From: SG8-4 sp964598225
GTDB lineage: Bacteria; Planctomycetota; Phycisphaerae; Sedimentisphaerales; Anaerobacaceae
Reading direction: 5' to 3'
DNA: 58,364 nucleotides
NCBI GenBank assembly: GCA_964598225.1
Contig: CAZRBG010000037.1
Coordinates: forward strand, 1 to 58,364
Shown here: positions 17,702 to 25,480 of the stretch, piece by piece
Position numbering within the stretch: the first letter of the stretch is position 1
How the letters are laid out: every line of letters begins with the position of its first letter
Translations under genes and position numbers: made by a program
Notes under the pieces: model-generated
What the model was told of the DNA's origin: nothing
Database searches by the model: none
What the model saw: the letters and a program-made list of their open reading frames with translations, nothing else

Positions 17702-18748
17702 CTATACCGCCCGCGCCCTTATCTTCGGGTACGGATTTATGACCACCTGGCCGCCGCCGATCCGAAGCGACGTCGAGGCGGCTTCGAGAATCCGGACCAC
17801 CTGCAGGCCGTCGGCGCCGCTAGATTCGGATTTTGCGCCCGTCCGGATACAATCCAGAAAGTGCTGAGCTTCGACCTTCAGCGGCTCGGTTAACTCAAGA
17901 TATGGACTGTATACTCCCCCATAATGGTAGGAATACTGAAACTCCCCGAACGAATCGTAATGCGGAGGGGCCTCAACTCGCTTGTCGTAGATTCTTATCT
18001 TCTCTATTGGTTCGACGTCGTTATAAACAAGCATCTTTTTCTTACCGATGAACACCGTCTCGCGAACTTTGTTCGGATCGAGCCAGCTGCTGTGAAGTAT
18101 GCCGAAAGCGCCGTTGGCAAAGTTCAGCGTCATGTTGGTCACGTCCTCGACTCCTTTTGCGACGTGGGACTTACCCTGGCAATTGACGGACACCGGCTCT
18201 TTTCCGAGGACGTAGAGAATTATGGAAATATCGTGCGGGGCCAGGTCCCAGGCCACGTTGATGTCTTTTTGCAGCAGGCCAAGATTCAAGCGGCGTGCGC
18301 TGACGTACTGCAACTCCCCAAGTTCACCGGAGTTGACGATTTCCCTGATCTTTCTGACCGGTTTGGAATAAATGAAAGTGTGCCCGACCATGAGCACGAG
18401 ATTGCCTTTTTCCGCCAGGTCTATCAGCTCCTCGCACTGCTGCGAAGTGCAAGCCATCGGTTTCTCGACAAATGTGTGCTTTCCCGCCAGCAAAGATTTC
18501 CTGGCCATCTGATAGTGAAATTTAACGGGTGTGGCCACCATAACAGCATTGATGTCACGATCTTTGATCAGATCGTTAAAGTCGGAGGTGATCTCGACTG
18601 CTGGGTAAAGTGATTTCATGTGCGCGAGACGATCCGAATTTATGTCGCATACGGATTTCAGTACACAATCGGAAAGAGAATTCAGGTTCCGAATAAGATT
18701 CGGCCCCCAGTAACCACATCCGACTACTGCAATATTACACATGTTCAC
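17702..18748 (-). CDS. Gfo/Idh/MocA oxidoreductase (nucleotide-sugar 3-dehydrogenase-like)
   Basis: A 348-residue NAD(P)-dependent oxidoreductase. The Rossmann motif VVGCGYWGPN opens the protein, KHTFVEKPMA gives the conserved EKP with its catalytic lysine near residue 96, and WDLAPHDISI supplies the conserved D-x3-H of the active site. The family member WlbA/WbpB oxidises C3 of UDP-GlcNAcA. Methanogen homologues act on UDP-GlcNAc. With the distant acetyltransferase (1235-1753) and aminotransferase (107-1228), this completes a 3-oxidation/amination/acetylation route. The substrate is an inference. Confidence 0.9.
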   Translation of the reverse strand: MNMCNIAVVGCGYWGPNLIRNLNSLSDCVLKSVCDINSDRLAHMKSLYPAVEITSDFNDLIKDRDINAVMVATPVKFHYQMARKSLLAGKHTFVEKPMACTSQQCEELIDLAEKGNLVLMVGHTFIYSKPVRKIREIVNSGELGELQYVSARRLNLGLLQKDINVAWDLAPHDISIILYVLGKEPVSVNCQGKSHVAKGVEDVTNMTLNFANGAFGILHSSWLDPNKVRETVFIGKKKMLVYNDVEPIEKIRIYDKRVEAPPHYDSFGEFQYSYHYGGVYSPYLELTEPLKVEAQHFLDCIRTGAKSESSGADGLQVVRILEAASTSLRIGGGQVVINPYPKIRARAV

Positions 18749-18771
18749 CCTCCACCATCAGTTGCTGTTTT

Positions 18772-20067
18772 CTACATAACTTTGTCATCGGGCAGTTGGC
18801 CGCTCGGATAACGGTAATGGGTCCACGGGCTGAGACACGTTGCCGCAGATCTAATTGGTACCAGGCAATCGGTGATTTGAGAAATAATCGCTAACGGTGT
18901 TTTCAGGAGGATCATAAAGTCCAACCGCAAAGATTTTCTTCTCGAATACTGAATGTCCAATCTGATCATTTTCGAAAAACTGAGTTTGTTCTTGCCGCTG
19001 ACCTGCCACAGACCCGTCATTCCCGGCACCGCGTCGAAACGTCTGTGCTGCCACTTCAGAAATTCTTTAACTTCATATTGAAGGGATGGCCGTGGGCCTA
19101 CAAGGCTCATCTCGCCGCGGAGCACGTTGATCAACTGAGGCACTTCATCCAGACATAACTTTCGGAGTATTATCGCTCCGGGAATTATATGCGGGTCATT
19201 GTCCAGTTTGACCATAGGTCTTTCCGATTCCATTTGATTCGAGCCGTTTATCAATTGCGAAACGTGTTTTCTGTGGAAGGACGTATCGACGCTAACGTCC
19301 ATTGTCCGAAGCTTCCAGATTTTGAACGGCCTGCCTTTGTAGCCAATTCTCTGCTGCCTGAAAAAAACCGGCCCCGGAGATACGATTTTGAGAATGATTG
19401 TGTGAACCAGCAGGAATGGCGACGCTAAGGTAAGCCCGAACAGAGCACCTGCGATGTCCATCGATCGCTTCCAGATCGGCAGCGGGGACTTGTCGAGGTC
19501 GTCCCGCGATACTGTTTCCGTTCCTGCAACACTCCACCCGTCGCTAATGTCTTTGAAGTACAACTGTCCGTTTCTTATCGGCAGCGGGCCTGAATTGCCG
19601 TCGCCGTTGTCAGAGTGCCGGTGCGAGGGGTAGCTATAAATTCTACATTCCTGCAACAAGCTGCTCCCGGGGGAGCTTGTATTGATGTTGGCGTTAATGT
19701 CGTCAACAAACTTCCGTGCACCTTCTTTTGAAGTGTAGGGCAGCAGGATACCTAAATGGCGATTATCAAACCATCCGATTTCATCTGTCGAGCGAACACG
19801 ATCTCTGAGCGATCGGATCAATGATTGAAGTGCGGACGAATTTTTGTCCAATTTGCCGATTTTGTAAACCACCAGTGAAAAGGCATGCTCATTGCGGTCT
19901 ACTCGGTCCTGCTCAAGCCTTATAGCGGCTTTAAATTGACTGGGAGATTGTAAGCCATCCCCCTTAACTCGCCGTAAGGGGACGCTCCGACCGGGAAAGG
20001 CTCCGGAACCGCTGAGACCCAATCCAGTCTTGAAGGAGGCCCACAACTCCGATATACTTCTCACCAC
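18772..20067 (-). CDS. Undecaprenyl-phosphate sugar-1-P transferase with N-terminal degenerate GGDEF-like domain
   Basis: A 431-residue two-domain protein. Residues about 190-410 form a bacterial sugar transferase (small WcaJ/PglC-type phosphoglycosyl transferase). Evidence is the WKRSMDIAGALFGL start, one re-entrant membrane helix, FKIWKLRTM, the catalytic DE in LCLDEVPQLI, MSLVGPRP, and GMTGLWQVSG. It would load the first sugar phosphate onto undecaprenyl phosphate. Residues about 45-150 look like a GGDEF fold (RLEQDRVDRNEHAFSLVVYK; then GWFDNRHLGILLP where RxGGDEFxxLLP is expected) with the catalytic signature lost. The start is GTG at 20067, with AAGGAG just upstream and a second GTG next to it. 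A promoter is proposed at 20204-20232. Confidence 0.9.
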   Translation of the reverse strand: MVRSISELWASFKTGLGLSGSGAFPGRSVPLRRVKGDGLQSPSQFKAAIRLEQDRVDRNEHAFSLVVYKIGKLDKNSSALQSLIRSLRDRVRSTDEIGWFDNRHLGILLPYTSKEGARKFVDDINANINTSSPGSSLLQECRIYSYPSHRHSDNGDGNSGPLPIRNGQLYFKDISDGWSVAGTETVSRDDLDKSPLPIWKRSMDIAGALFGLTLASPFLLVHTIILKIVSPGPVFFRQQRIGYKGRPFKIWKLRTMDVSVDTSFHRKHVSQLINGSNQMESERPMVKLDNDPHIIPGAIILRKLCLDEVPQLINVLRGEMSLVGPRPSLQYEVKEFLKWQHRRFDAVPGMTGLWQVSGKNKLSFSKMIRLDIQYSRRKSLRLDFMILLKTPLAIISQITDCLVPIRSAATCLSPWTHYRYPSGQLPDDKVM

Positions 20068-20378
20068 TCAACTCCTTACGCAGCCTCCGGTTGCCGCAAC
20101 GCTCCTCTACCCCAACAAGCGCCACCAAAGCGCGTGCGGGTTTGCGTGTTCTGCGTAATCTAAATGGCCTCCTGAGCCATATTATTACCCACCTATGTCT
20201 CCCAAGCTACCAGTTTTTGCCCGTTCCGTCAAGTATTTCTTTCCATTTTAAAAAATTTCTTGCCAAAAAACGCACATATTCCAGCTTCACCAGCAAAATG
20301 CCCACAAATCTGGCCAAAAGGCCTGTAGGAAGACTTGTATCCTTACGTTCCCGACTATTCACTAATGGCACAATCATT
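20068..20378 (-). other. Intergenic leader between co-polymerase and sugar transferase genes
   Basis: A 311-base gap in an otherwise tight operon. It holds the promoter proposed at 20204-20232, an AT-rich stretch around 20240-20270, and small hairpin-forming words (ATGGC/GCCAT near 20166-20182; GTTG-CGG-CAAC near 20091). No coding sequence is visible. It suggests separate control of the first committed sugar-transfer step. Confidence 0.5.
20204..20232 (-). promoter_or_regulatory. Putative sigma70-type promoter for the sugar transferase gene
   Basis: On the minus strand, TTGACG (-35, plus coordinates 20227-20232) and TAGCTT (-10, 20204-20209) are separated by 17 bases, with TG one base before the -10 hexamer (extended -10). 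The predicted leader to the GTG start is about 130 nt. The -10 matches the consensus at only 3 of 6 positions, so this is tentative. Confidence 0.45.
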
Positions 20379-22613
20379 TTAGAGGGTCCGGTACAACCAT
20401 TCCGGAATGTGCAGCTTTCTCTTGTTGAGCACCACTCCGAGAAGGTTGGTGTCGGACTTGATCAGTTGTTCTCTGACTCTGTCGACTACCTCCCACCGAG
20501 AGCGTTCGGCTTCAACTACCAGGCAGACGCCGTCGCAAAGACGAGCGATTCGTATCGTCCAGCTTGCTTCGCTAACAGCAGGCAGATCGATCAGTACGAA
20601 ACGGTAGTTTCTCTTCATTGAATTCAACAGCTTTCGCAACTGATCGGTGTTTAATATCTCGGAATAGTTGCGCCTGGCGGAACCTGCGGATAGAATATGG
20701 AGATTATGCACCTTTGACGGAGTAACGGCGTCGCCGTTGTTGGTGCCGTTGGTCAGAGTTTCAGACAGCCCCGGCGAGAGCCTTGTTTTGAACGTCTCGT
20801 GCACCGAAGGATGGTTCAAATTTGCATCGACAAGCAGGACGTCGCCCTGACCGAGACGCGCCAGCGTGGTGGCCAGATTTGCCGCAACGGCGCTGACACC
20901 CTCATTTCGATGTGAACCGGTGATCGCGAGTGTGCGAAGTTTTCTCGTGCCGTGACTCCTTAGGAGGAGCTGCTCTTCGAGCACATCCAGTGACTCGTGG
21001 TATCCTTTAAGCCTGGACTGGCGTTTTATGCTGAATGTCGGGACGTAGGGGATGCACGTAAGTGTAGAGACGCCCAGCTTTTCTTCCGCCTGTTTTGGGG
21101 TCTTGATTGAGTGGTCCGCATAGTCGGATACGAATGCAATTCCGATCCCGCCGAAAATCGCGACGGCGAGCCCTAACATTGCCGTTAGCATTCTTCCTGA
21201 ACTTTCCGGTAAGACCGGAAGAGTTGCGGCTTGCAGGATGCTTATGTTTGATATTTTATCGGTTTCGAGGGCATCATCTATGCGGGCCTGCTCGAGGTTC
21301 TCGGAATACTTGCGGTAGTTTGCTTCCTGTATCTCAATCTCGCGTTTCAGAGCCTTGACTTTGACCTCGATGTCGTGGAGAGTTCTCAGTTCTTCCTGTG
21401 CGCTTGCCAGCTTAGTCTCCAGCTTTTCCACCTGCGCCCGAAGAGACGACACAGTTGCCTGCTCGCTTAATAACGCCGACTGAAGAGAGACATAAGTTGT
21501 GTTCAATCCTTTGCTGATTTGAGTGCGCTCCGCCTTTTCTTTGCTGAGCAACTCCTTCGCGGCGGCAATCTGCCTGCGGATATCCCTTACTTGTCTGCTT
21601 TCCGGCTCGAATTTAGATGTAAGGTCCTGCTCTTGAAGCTGCAATTCGTACAACTGCTGGCGCATTCCATCGGCGGCGACGTTCGGAAAACCTTCGGTTA
21701 CTTCCGTCACCACCGTATCGGGCATCTCGGCAAGTGTCCTCTTCAAAGCTTCCACTGTAGCCTCAGAGGCGGCCAGTGCAATCTCAGCGCTGTTCTTGTT
21801 TTGTTTCAGTTCGCTGATACGGTCCAGAAAAACCCGCTGTTGCTGGTCGAGCGATGTGATTCCTGTCTGGTTTCTTAAGTTCCTCAGCTCAGTTTCGAGC
21901 TGTGTAGTCTTGTCGCGCAACTGATTCGATTGCTGCTTGAAGAACCGGTGCGACCCGGGAGTCTGATGCACGGCTATGTGTTTTTCGAGATAGGACTCAA
22001 TGACCTTGTTTAAGACCTCGTGAGCCAACTGCGGATTCTGAGATTCGTATGCCAGGCTTATCGTATTGGCCATTTCCCGGGTCTCGACCTGCAAGTTGTC
22101 CATGACTGTGCGGATGGCTTGCTCGCGCTTGTCCAGAGAGCCTTTAGAGCCGTTCCTGCCGGACCGCGTTTTGAGCTGCCGAATCCTCTTGGCTAGAATG
22201 TCAAGCGGCTTCCTGATCTTTGCCATTATTGAGTCGCCCGAATTTACGACGGGATGCTCCTTGTAAATCAACGCCTCGGCCCCAATGGAATCCACCACCG
22301 TCTCGGCGATATGCTGGCTCCGAAGGATCTCCAGTTCCGTGTTCATCTCGCTTTCGGGAGACGGGCGGACCGGAATTATGTGTCCGGTCGTCGCTACCGG
22401 ATCCAACGTGACGTTTTCGCGTCCCAGACGCATCAGGAGCTTGGCCTTTGATTTGTAAATGTCGTTGGCAAGTACTGCCGCCACCGCCGTCATCGCCATT
22501 ACGACGAGGAAGAATATGATTATTCTCCGTTTGTAGCGGAACAAGACATAATAAAAATCTCGCAGCGATCCCTGTGGCGCTGTCTCGTCGAGTTTGTTTT
22601 CTTTGTCAGACAA
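20379..22613 (-). CDS. Wzc/GumC-type chain-length co-polymerase with degenerate BY-kinase domain
   Basis: About 744 residues. Wzz-type periplasmic protein: TM1 near residue 30-50, a long coiled-coil region (about 200-460), TM2 near 475-500, then a cytoplasmic P-loop domain. In BY-kinases the P-loop has GK[ST]; here the equivalent is GSHRNEGVSA, without the lysine. Walker A' is LLVDANLNHP (usual LLVDxDxR) and Walker B is FVLIDLPAV. There is no C-terminal tyrosine cluster, only one tyrosine in the last residues. It should control chain length and export with the Wza homologue. The start chosen is TTG at 22613, since GGGAGG lies inside the ATG-initiated extension (22628) at good spacing. Confidence 0.92.
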   Translation of the reverse strand: MSDKENKLDETAPQGSLRDFYYVLFRYKRRIIIFFLVVMAMTAVAAVLANDIYKSKAKLLMRLGRENVTLDPVATTGHIIPVRPSPESEMNTELEILRSQHIAETVVDSIGAEALIYKEHPVVNSGDSIMAKIRKPLDILAKRIRQLKTRSGRNGSKGSLDKREQAIRTVMDNLQVETREMANTISLAYESQNPQLAHEVLNKVIESYLEKHIAVHQTPGSHRFFKQQSNQLRDKTTQLETELRNLRNQTGITSLDQQQRVFLDRISELKQNKNSAEIALAASEATVEALKRTLAEMPDTVVTEVTEGFPNVAADGMRQQLYELQLQEQDLTSKFEPESRQVRDIRRQIAAAKELLSKEKAERTQISKGLNTTYVSLQSALLSEQATVSSLRAQVEKLETKLASAQEELRTLHDIEVKVKALKREIEIQEANYRKYSENLEQARIDDALETDKISNISILQAATLPVLPESSGRMLTAMLGLAVAIFGGIGIAFVSDYADHSIKTPKQAEEKLGVSTLTCIPYVPTFSIKRQSRLKGYHESLDVLEEQLLLRSHGTRKLRTLAITGSHRNEGVSAVAANLATTLARLGQGDVLLVDANLNHPSVHETFKTRLSPGLSETLTNGTNNGDAVTPSKVHNLHILSAGSARRNYSEILNTDQLRKLLNSMKRNYRFVLIDLPAVSEASWTIRIARLCDGVCLVVEAERSRWEVVDRVREQLIKSDTNLLGVVLNKRKLHIPEWLYRTL

Positions 22614-22639
22614 TTGTCTTCCTCCCATTTATGATACGA

Positions 22640-22745
22640 AGTTAAGAAGATAAGAGGTTGTAAATTCCAATTTCTAAATCCTAAGTCAGGATTTTGAATT
22701 TGTTCAGGATTTAGATATCAGGATTTAGGATTTCTTATCTTCCTA
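22640..22745. repeat. Low-complexity inverted repeat element before the co-polymerase gene
   Basis: The 138-base gap between the export and co-polymerase genes has a purine arm (about 22640-22660, AAGAAGATAAG type) and a pyrimidine arm (about 22733-22747, CTTATCTTCC type) that are inverted complements. Between them AAATCCTA and TAGGATTT also pair. The word block at 22695-22730 recurs at 58281-58316 with 31 of 35 bases identical. Confidence 0.55.
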
Positions 22746-22766
22746 TCTTCAGTCCGGCGGACGACC

Positions 22767-24026
22767 TCAGCGGAAGTTGCCCATGCCGTATGCGGAATTT
22801 CCGCTTGTCGTTCTGAAAAAGAATCCCGTGTCGGGTATGATGTTGTTAATATGCTGGTCAACCCACTGATTGATTTTTGCAATCGTGGTTCGAGGCACGT
22901 ATACGATGTCCTTGGGCCGCAAGTAGAACGGTTCGGTCTCTTTGCCCGCGGTGGCTTTTTTAAGGTCGAGCTTGTATGCGTACCGTCTGTCTCTGGTGTA
23001 GCGGATGACGATTACGTCCTTACGTTCGGCGGCCCTTAAATCGAATCCGCCGACTTCCATAATGGCTTCCAGAGCCGTTATTGGTCCGGGCATCTCCACC
23101 TCGCCGGGTCTGAGTACCTGGCCGCCGACAAATACACGCTGGTTATAGAATGATCGAGCGACTACTGCAATTTCCGGCGCTTTCAGGTGGGGATCGTAAA
23201 GTCTCATCAATTCGTCCCGAAGCTCGGCGGGCGTTTTGCCCTGAGCCTTGACTTCGCGGATCAACTCGAGCGAGATTTTGCCGTCGGGACGCACGGTTTG
23301 CGATATGTTGAGTTCGGGGGTGTAGAAGAACTTGACTTCGATTTCATCACCGGGCGCGAAGGTGACACGCGGGCCGGCGGCCGTCTTATACGAAGGGCCG
23401 TTTTTACCAAGCTGTGCCGGTTTCGTGGGCAGTTTTATCTGCTTGGCAAACGAGCTGCTCGACGATATGGGCTTTTCGGTGATATATTCCCACTCTCTTT
23501 TGGTCAGAAGCTTTCCTTCCTTGATGCTGTCGGCTTTAGGCTGGGCGGTCCGGGGCGGGGGTTTTACTTGGATGCCGTTCGTGTCGAGGGGAATGACTTT
23601 TGCCGTCTCGGCCGATTGTCCCGGGGATTCTTGCGGCAAGAGGGATCCCTTGCGGGACTTCCGGAGGGCCGGGCCTTCGGCCTTGTTGCCGCCGACTGAT
23701 GTCAGTTTCCTTGCCAGTGCTGCGTTGGCCGATTTTTCCAACAGTTCGTCGAGTTTTTTCCGGTCGGAACTATTAAGATATCTTTGATAAACAGCCGCCC
23801 GCCGAAAAGATTTTTTCGCTGCTTTGAACAGAGACCGGTCGTACTGTTCTTTCCCGACCTGCATCCACTCCTGGGCCGCTTTTTGCAGTGTATTGCTTTT
23901 TGCTTTTTCACTCGCTTTGCACGGCGACGGTGACGTCGTCGCTACTGCGAACACGAGGATAATCAGCGAAGCGCCTCTGAAGAGCTTGCTTTTCAGGTCT
24001 TTGATTGCATTTTCCGGTTTATCCAA
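22767..24026 (-). CDS. Wza-like polysaccharide export protein (Poly_export/SLBB)
   Basis: About 419 residues. The N-terminal hydrophobic segment (LIILVFAVATTSP) is a signal peptide; no lipobox cysteine in the correct setting was seen. Residues about 50-120 form helical TPR-like pairs and about 120-215 a proline/lysine-rich linker. The polysaccharide export domain starts at FAPGDEIEVKFFYTPELN, followed by an SLBB-like domain (FVGGQVLRPGEVEMPGPITALEAI). It forms the outer-membrane exit for the polymer. The N-terminal extension compared with classical Wza is unusual. The start TTG at 24026 is chosen because GGGAGG sits 6 bases before it; the frame also opens at a TTG at 24047. Confidence 0.9.
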   Translation of the reverse strand: MDKPENAIKDLKSKLFRGASLIILVFAVATTSPSPCKASEKAKSNTLQKAAQEWMQVGKEQYDRSLFKAAKKSFRRAAVYQRYLNSSDRKKLDELLEKSANAALARKLTSVGGNKAEGPALRKSRKGSLLPQESPGQSAETAKVIPLDTNGIQVKPPPRTAQPKADSIKEGKLLTKREWEYITEKPISSSSSFAKQIKLPTKPAQLGKNGPSYKTAAGPRVTFAPGDEIEVKFFYTPELNISQTVRPDGKISLELIREVKAQGKTPAELRDELMRLYDPHLKAPEIAVVARSFYNQRVFVGGQVLRPGEVEMPGPITALEAIMEVGGFDLRAAERKDVIVIRYTRDRRYAYKLDLKKATAGKETEPFYLRPKDIVYVPRTTIAKINQWVDQHINNIIPDTGFFFRTTSGNSAYGMGNFR

Positions 24027-24050
24027 AATCAGCCTCCCTTTTGTCAAAAT

Positions 24051-24150
24051 AGAAGTTAAGAAGATAAGAAGTTAAGAAGATAAGAGGTCGCCGGTTCGTA
24101 ATCTTCCTATCTTCCTATCTTCTTATTTTCCTATCTTCCTATCTTCATTC
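24051..24150. repeat. Polypurine/polypyrimidine inverted repeat in the operon leader
   Basis: The left arm (24051-24087) consists of AAGAAGAT and AAGAAGTT units. The right arm (24100-24150) consists of CTTCCTAT and ATCTTC units, imperfectly complementary to it. It sits about 25 bases upstream of the export gene start, so a hairpin here could mask or expose the ribosome binding site. Confidence 0.55.
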
Positions 24151-24484
24151 TCAATTCTCAGTTCTCGATTCTTCATTCTTCTCGATGGACTCCGTCCCCG
24201 TCGGTGTGCCGCAGTTTGTAGTGACGCCGTAAGGCGTTCTTAAAATGCCCTCCACAGGATGGCCAAGCCATTGCGGGCACGCTACGAACCTGCACCGTAT
24301 ACGAACCTCGATGTCTCAGTGCGCGCCGGTGGCGCACTTCTGCATACCTTTCTATTTTTGAAATCCGTTTCGAAATGGCTGGGCCATCGGCCGGGGAGTG
24401 CGATTCGATAAATATGAGTGCCCCCTCCTGCCTGCTCCCCGCTTGCGGCCTCGCAACCCGGACACCCGCTAACTTATTAATCGC

Positions 24485-24514
24485 CATTATAGCAAAACCA
24501 TCAGACCGAAGTCA
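24485..24514 (-). promoter_or_regulatory. Strong sigma70-type promoter of the exopolysaccharide operon
   Basis: On the minus strand, TTGACT (-35, 24509-24514) and a perfect TATAAT (-10, 24485-24490) are 18 bases apart. Transcription would start near 24478 and read into the Wza-like gene whose start is near 24026. That leaves an untranslated leader of about 450 nt. This is the best promoter match in the window and fits the first gene of the operon. Confidence 0.75.
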
Positions 24515-24685
24515 AGCTATTTCTTGCTGGGATCGCGCTTTTATGAGTCGTTTGGCCTGAAAAGGCGTAAGGTGAATTGTGTTAAATCAGTCGGAAAAAG
24601 TAACAAAAAAACCGACAGCCGCGTCCGAATCGAGCCGATAAGTATAGGCAAAAGGGGTGACTGTTGAGGTGATAGGAAGGGGGGG

Positions 24686-24781
24686 AGATGAGAAGATAGG
24701 AAGATAGGAAGATAGGAAGATAAGAAGATGAGAAGATAAGAAGATAGGAAGATAGGAAGATAGGAAGATAAGAAGATAGGA
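24686..24781. repeat. Tandem 8-base polypurine repeat
   Basis: Twelve consecutive units of AGAT[AG][AG]GA run without a break from 24686 to 24781 and end about 70 bases before the lipoprotein start. The purine strand is the plus strand. Such tracts are prone to slippage and to triplex formation, and copy number could alter promoter spacing. Confidence 0.8.
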
Positions 24782-24849
24782 AGGTGGGAACAGGTGGTCT
24801 CTTTTCACCAATTATCAGTGGCGCAATCTATACGCCGAAGGAAACAGAC

Positions 24850-25443
24850 ATGCGTGTCAGTATGAGAACCGGGATCATTATCGGCATGGCGCTGCAATGC
24901 CTGTCGCTGCTGTCTCTTACGGGCTGCGGGCGGCAGCAAAGCGCGGTTTCTTTGTATGTCGATGCCGTTACGCTCAAGGAAGACGGCCGGATGAAAGACG
25001 CGATAGAAAAGCTCAACGAAGCAATCGAGGCCGACGAGGAGTTCTCGCTTGCATACTCCATGCTCTGTAAGATTCATCAGGATTTGAAGGAATATGAAAA
25101 GAGCGCCTCGGCGTGCGAGATGGCCGTGAATCTCAATCCGTGGTCTTTCGAGGACCAGTTCAATCTGGGCTGGAATTATCTGATGATGCGAAAGACGGTC
25201 CTGGCCGCGGAAGTGTTCCGCAAAGCCTGTGAAATGGAGCCGGATCATCTTGCCGCGAACATCAACTCCGCGATGGCCCACTATGAGATAGGGGATTTCG
25301 CCAAGGCTCTTGAGTACGCCGAACGCGTCGAGAGGATCGATCCCCAAACCACGGGCATCCGGCAATTTCTGACCGATCTTCGCCGGATCATCGCCAAAAG
25401 ATCGTCACGGGGCCCGGAGAACAAGTGGCAGGCAAGGCGATAG
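24850..25443 (+). CDS. TPR lipoprotein
   Basis: A 197-residue predicted lipoprotein. The signal peptide (ALQCLSLLSLTGCGRQQ) has the lipobox LTGC, so the mature N-terminal cysteine would be lipidated. The rest is three to four tetratricopeptide repeats (DAIEKLNEAIEADEEFSLAYSML; SACEMAVNLNPWSFEDQFNLG; AEVFRKACEMEPDHLAANIN). The start at 24850 has AAGGA 8 bases upstream; a longer frame from 24784 lacks this. It lies alone on the plus strand between two minus-strand transcription units. It may scaffold polymer export or an envelope complex, but the sequence gives no direct partner. Confidence 0.88.
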   Translation: MRVSMRTGIIIGMALQCLSLLSLTGCGRQQSAVSLYVDAVTLKEDGRMKDAIEKLNEAIEADEEFSLAYSMLCKIHQDLKEYEKSASACEMAVNLNPWSFEDQFNLGWNYLMMRKTVLAAEVFRKACEMEPDHLAANINSAMAHYEIGDFAKALEYAERVERIDPQTTGIRQFLTDLRRIIAKRSSRGPENKWQARR

Positions 25444-25480
25444 ACGCCGCGTAAACCACAGCCTGCCTTGTTCAAGACCA

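Larger units (their letters stand above)
24027..24849 (-). other. Long intergenic region: leader of the exopolysaccharide operon and upstream region of the lipoprotein gene
   Basis: An 823-base region without a convincing gene; a 104-codon frame at 24173-24487 (minus) has no family features and lies in the predicted leader. From left to right it holds a polypurine/polypyrimidine inverted repeat (24051-24150), hairpin ACGCC-GTAA-GGCGT (24224-24237), a 9-base direct repeat TACGAACCT near 24281-24307, hairpin GTGCGC/GCGCAC (24319-24337), the strong minus-strand promoter (24485-24514) and a polypurine tandem repeat (24686-24781). Confidence 0.6.

Noticed and set aside
20068..20200. Possible c-di-GMP (GEMM-I) riboswitch in the leader of the sugar transferase gene
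   Set aside because: Only the scattered words CACGCAAA and CCGGAGG resemble the consensus; the P1b/P2 tetraloop-receptor arrangement is not present in the correct order.
24173..24487. 104-codon open frame on the minus strand in the operon leader
   Set aside because: Odd composition rich in Arg/His, no family pattern, no ribosome binding site, and it lies across hairpins and repeats.
24587..24811. Open frame across the polypurine tract coding for repeated LPIFLSS-like peptide
   Set aside because: The frame is open only because the 8-base repeat has no stop codons; it is not a gene.
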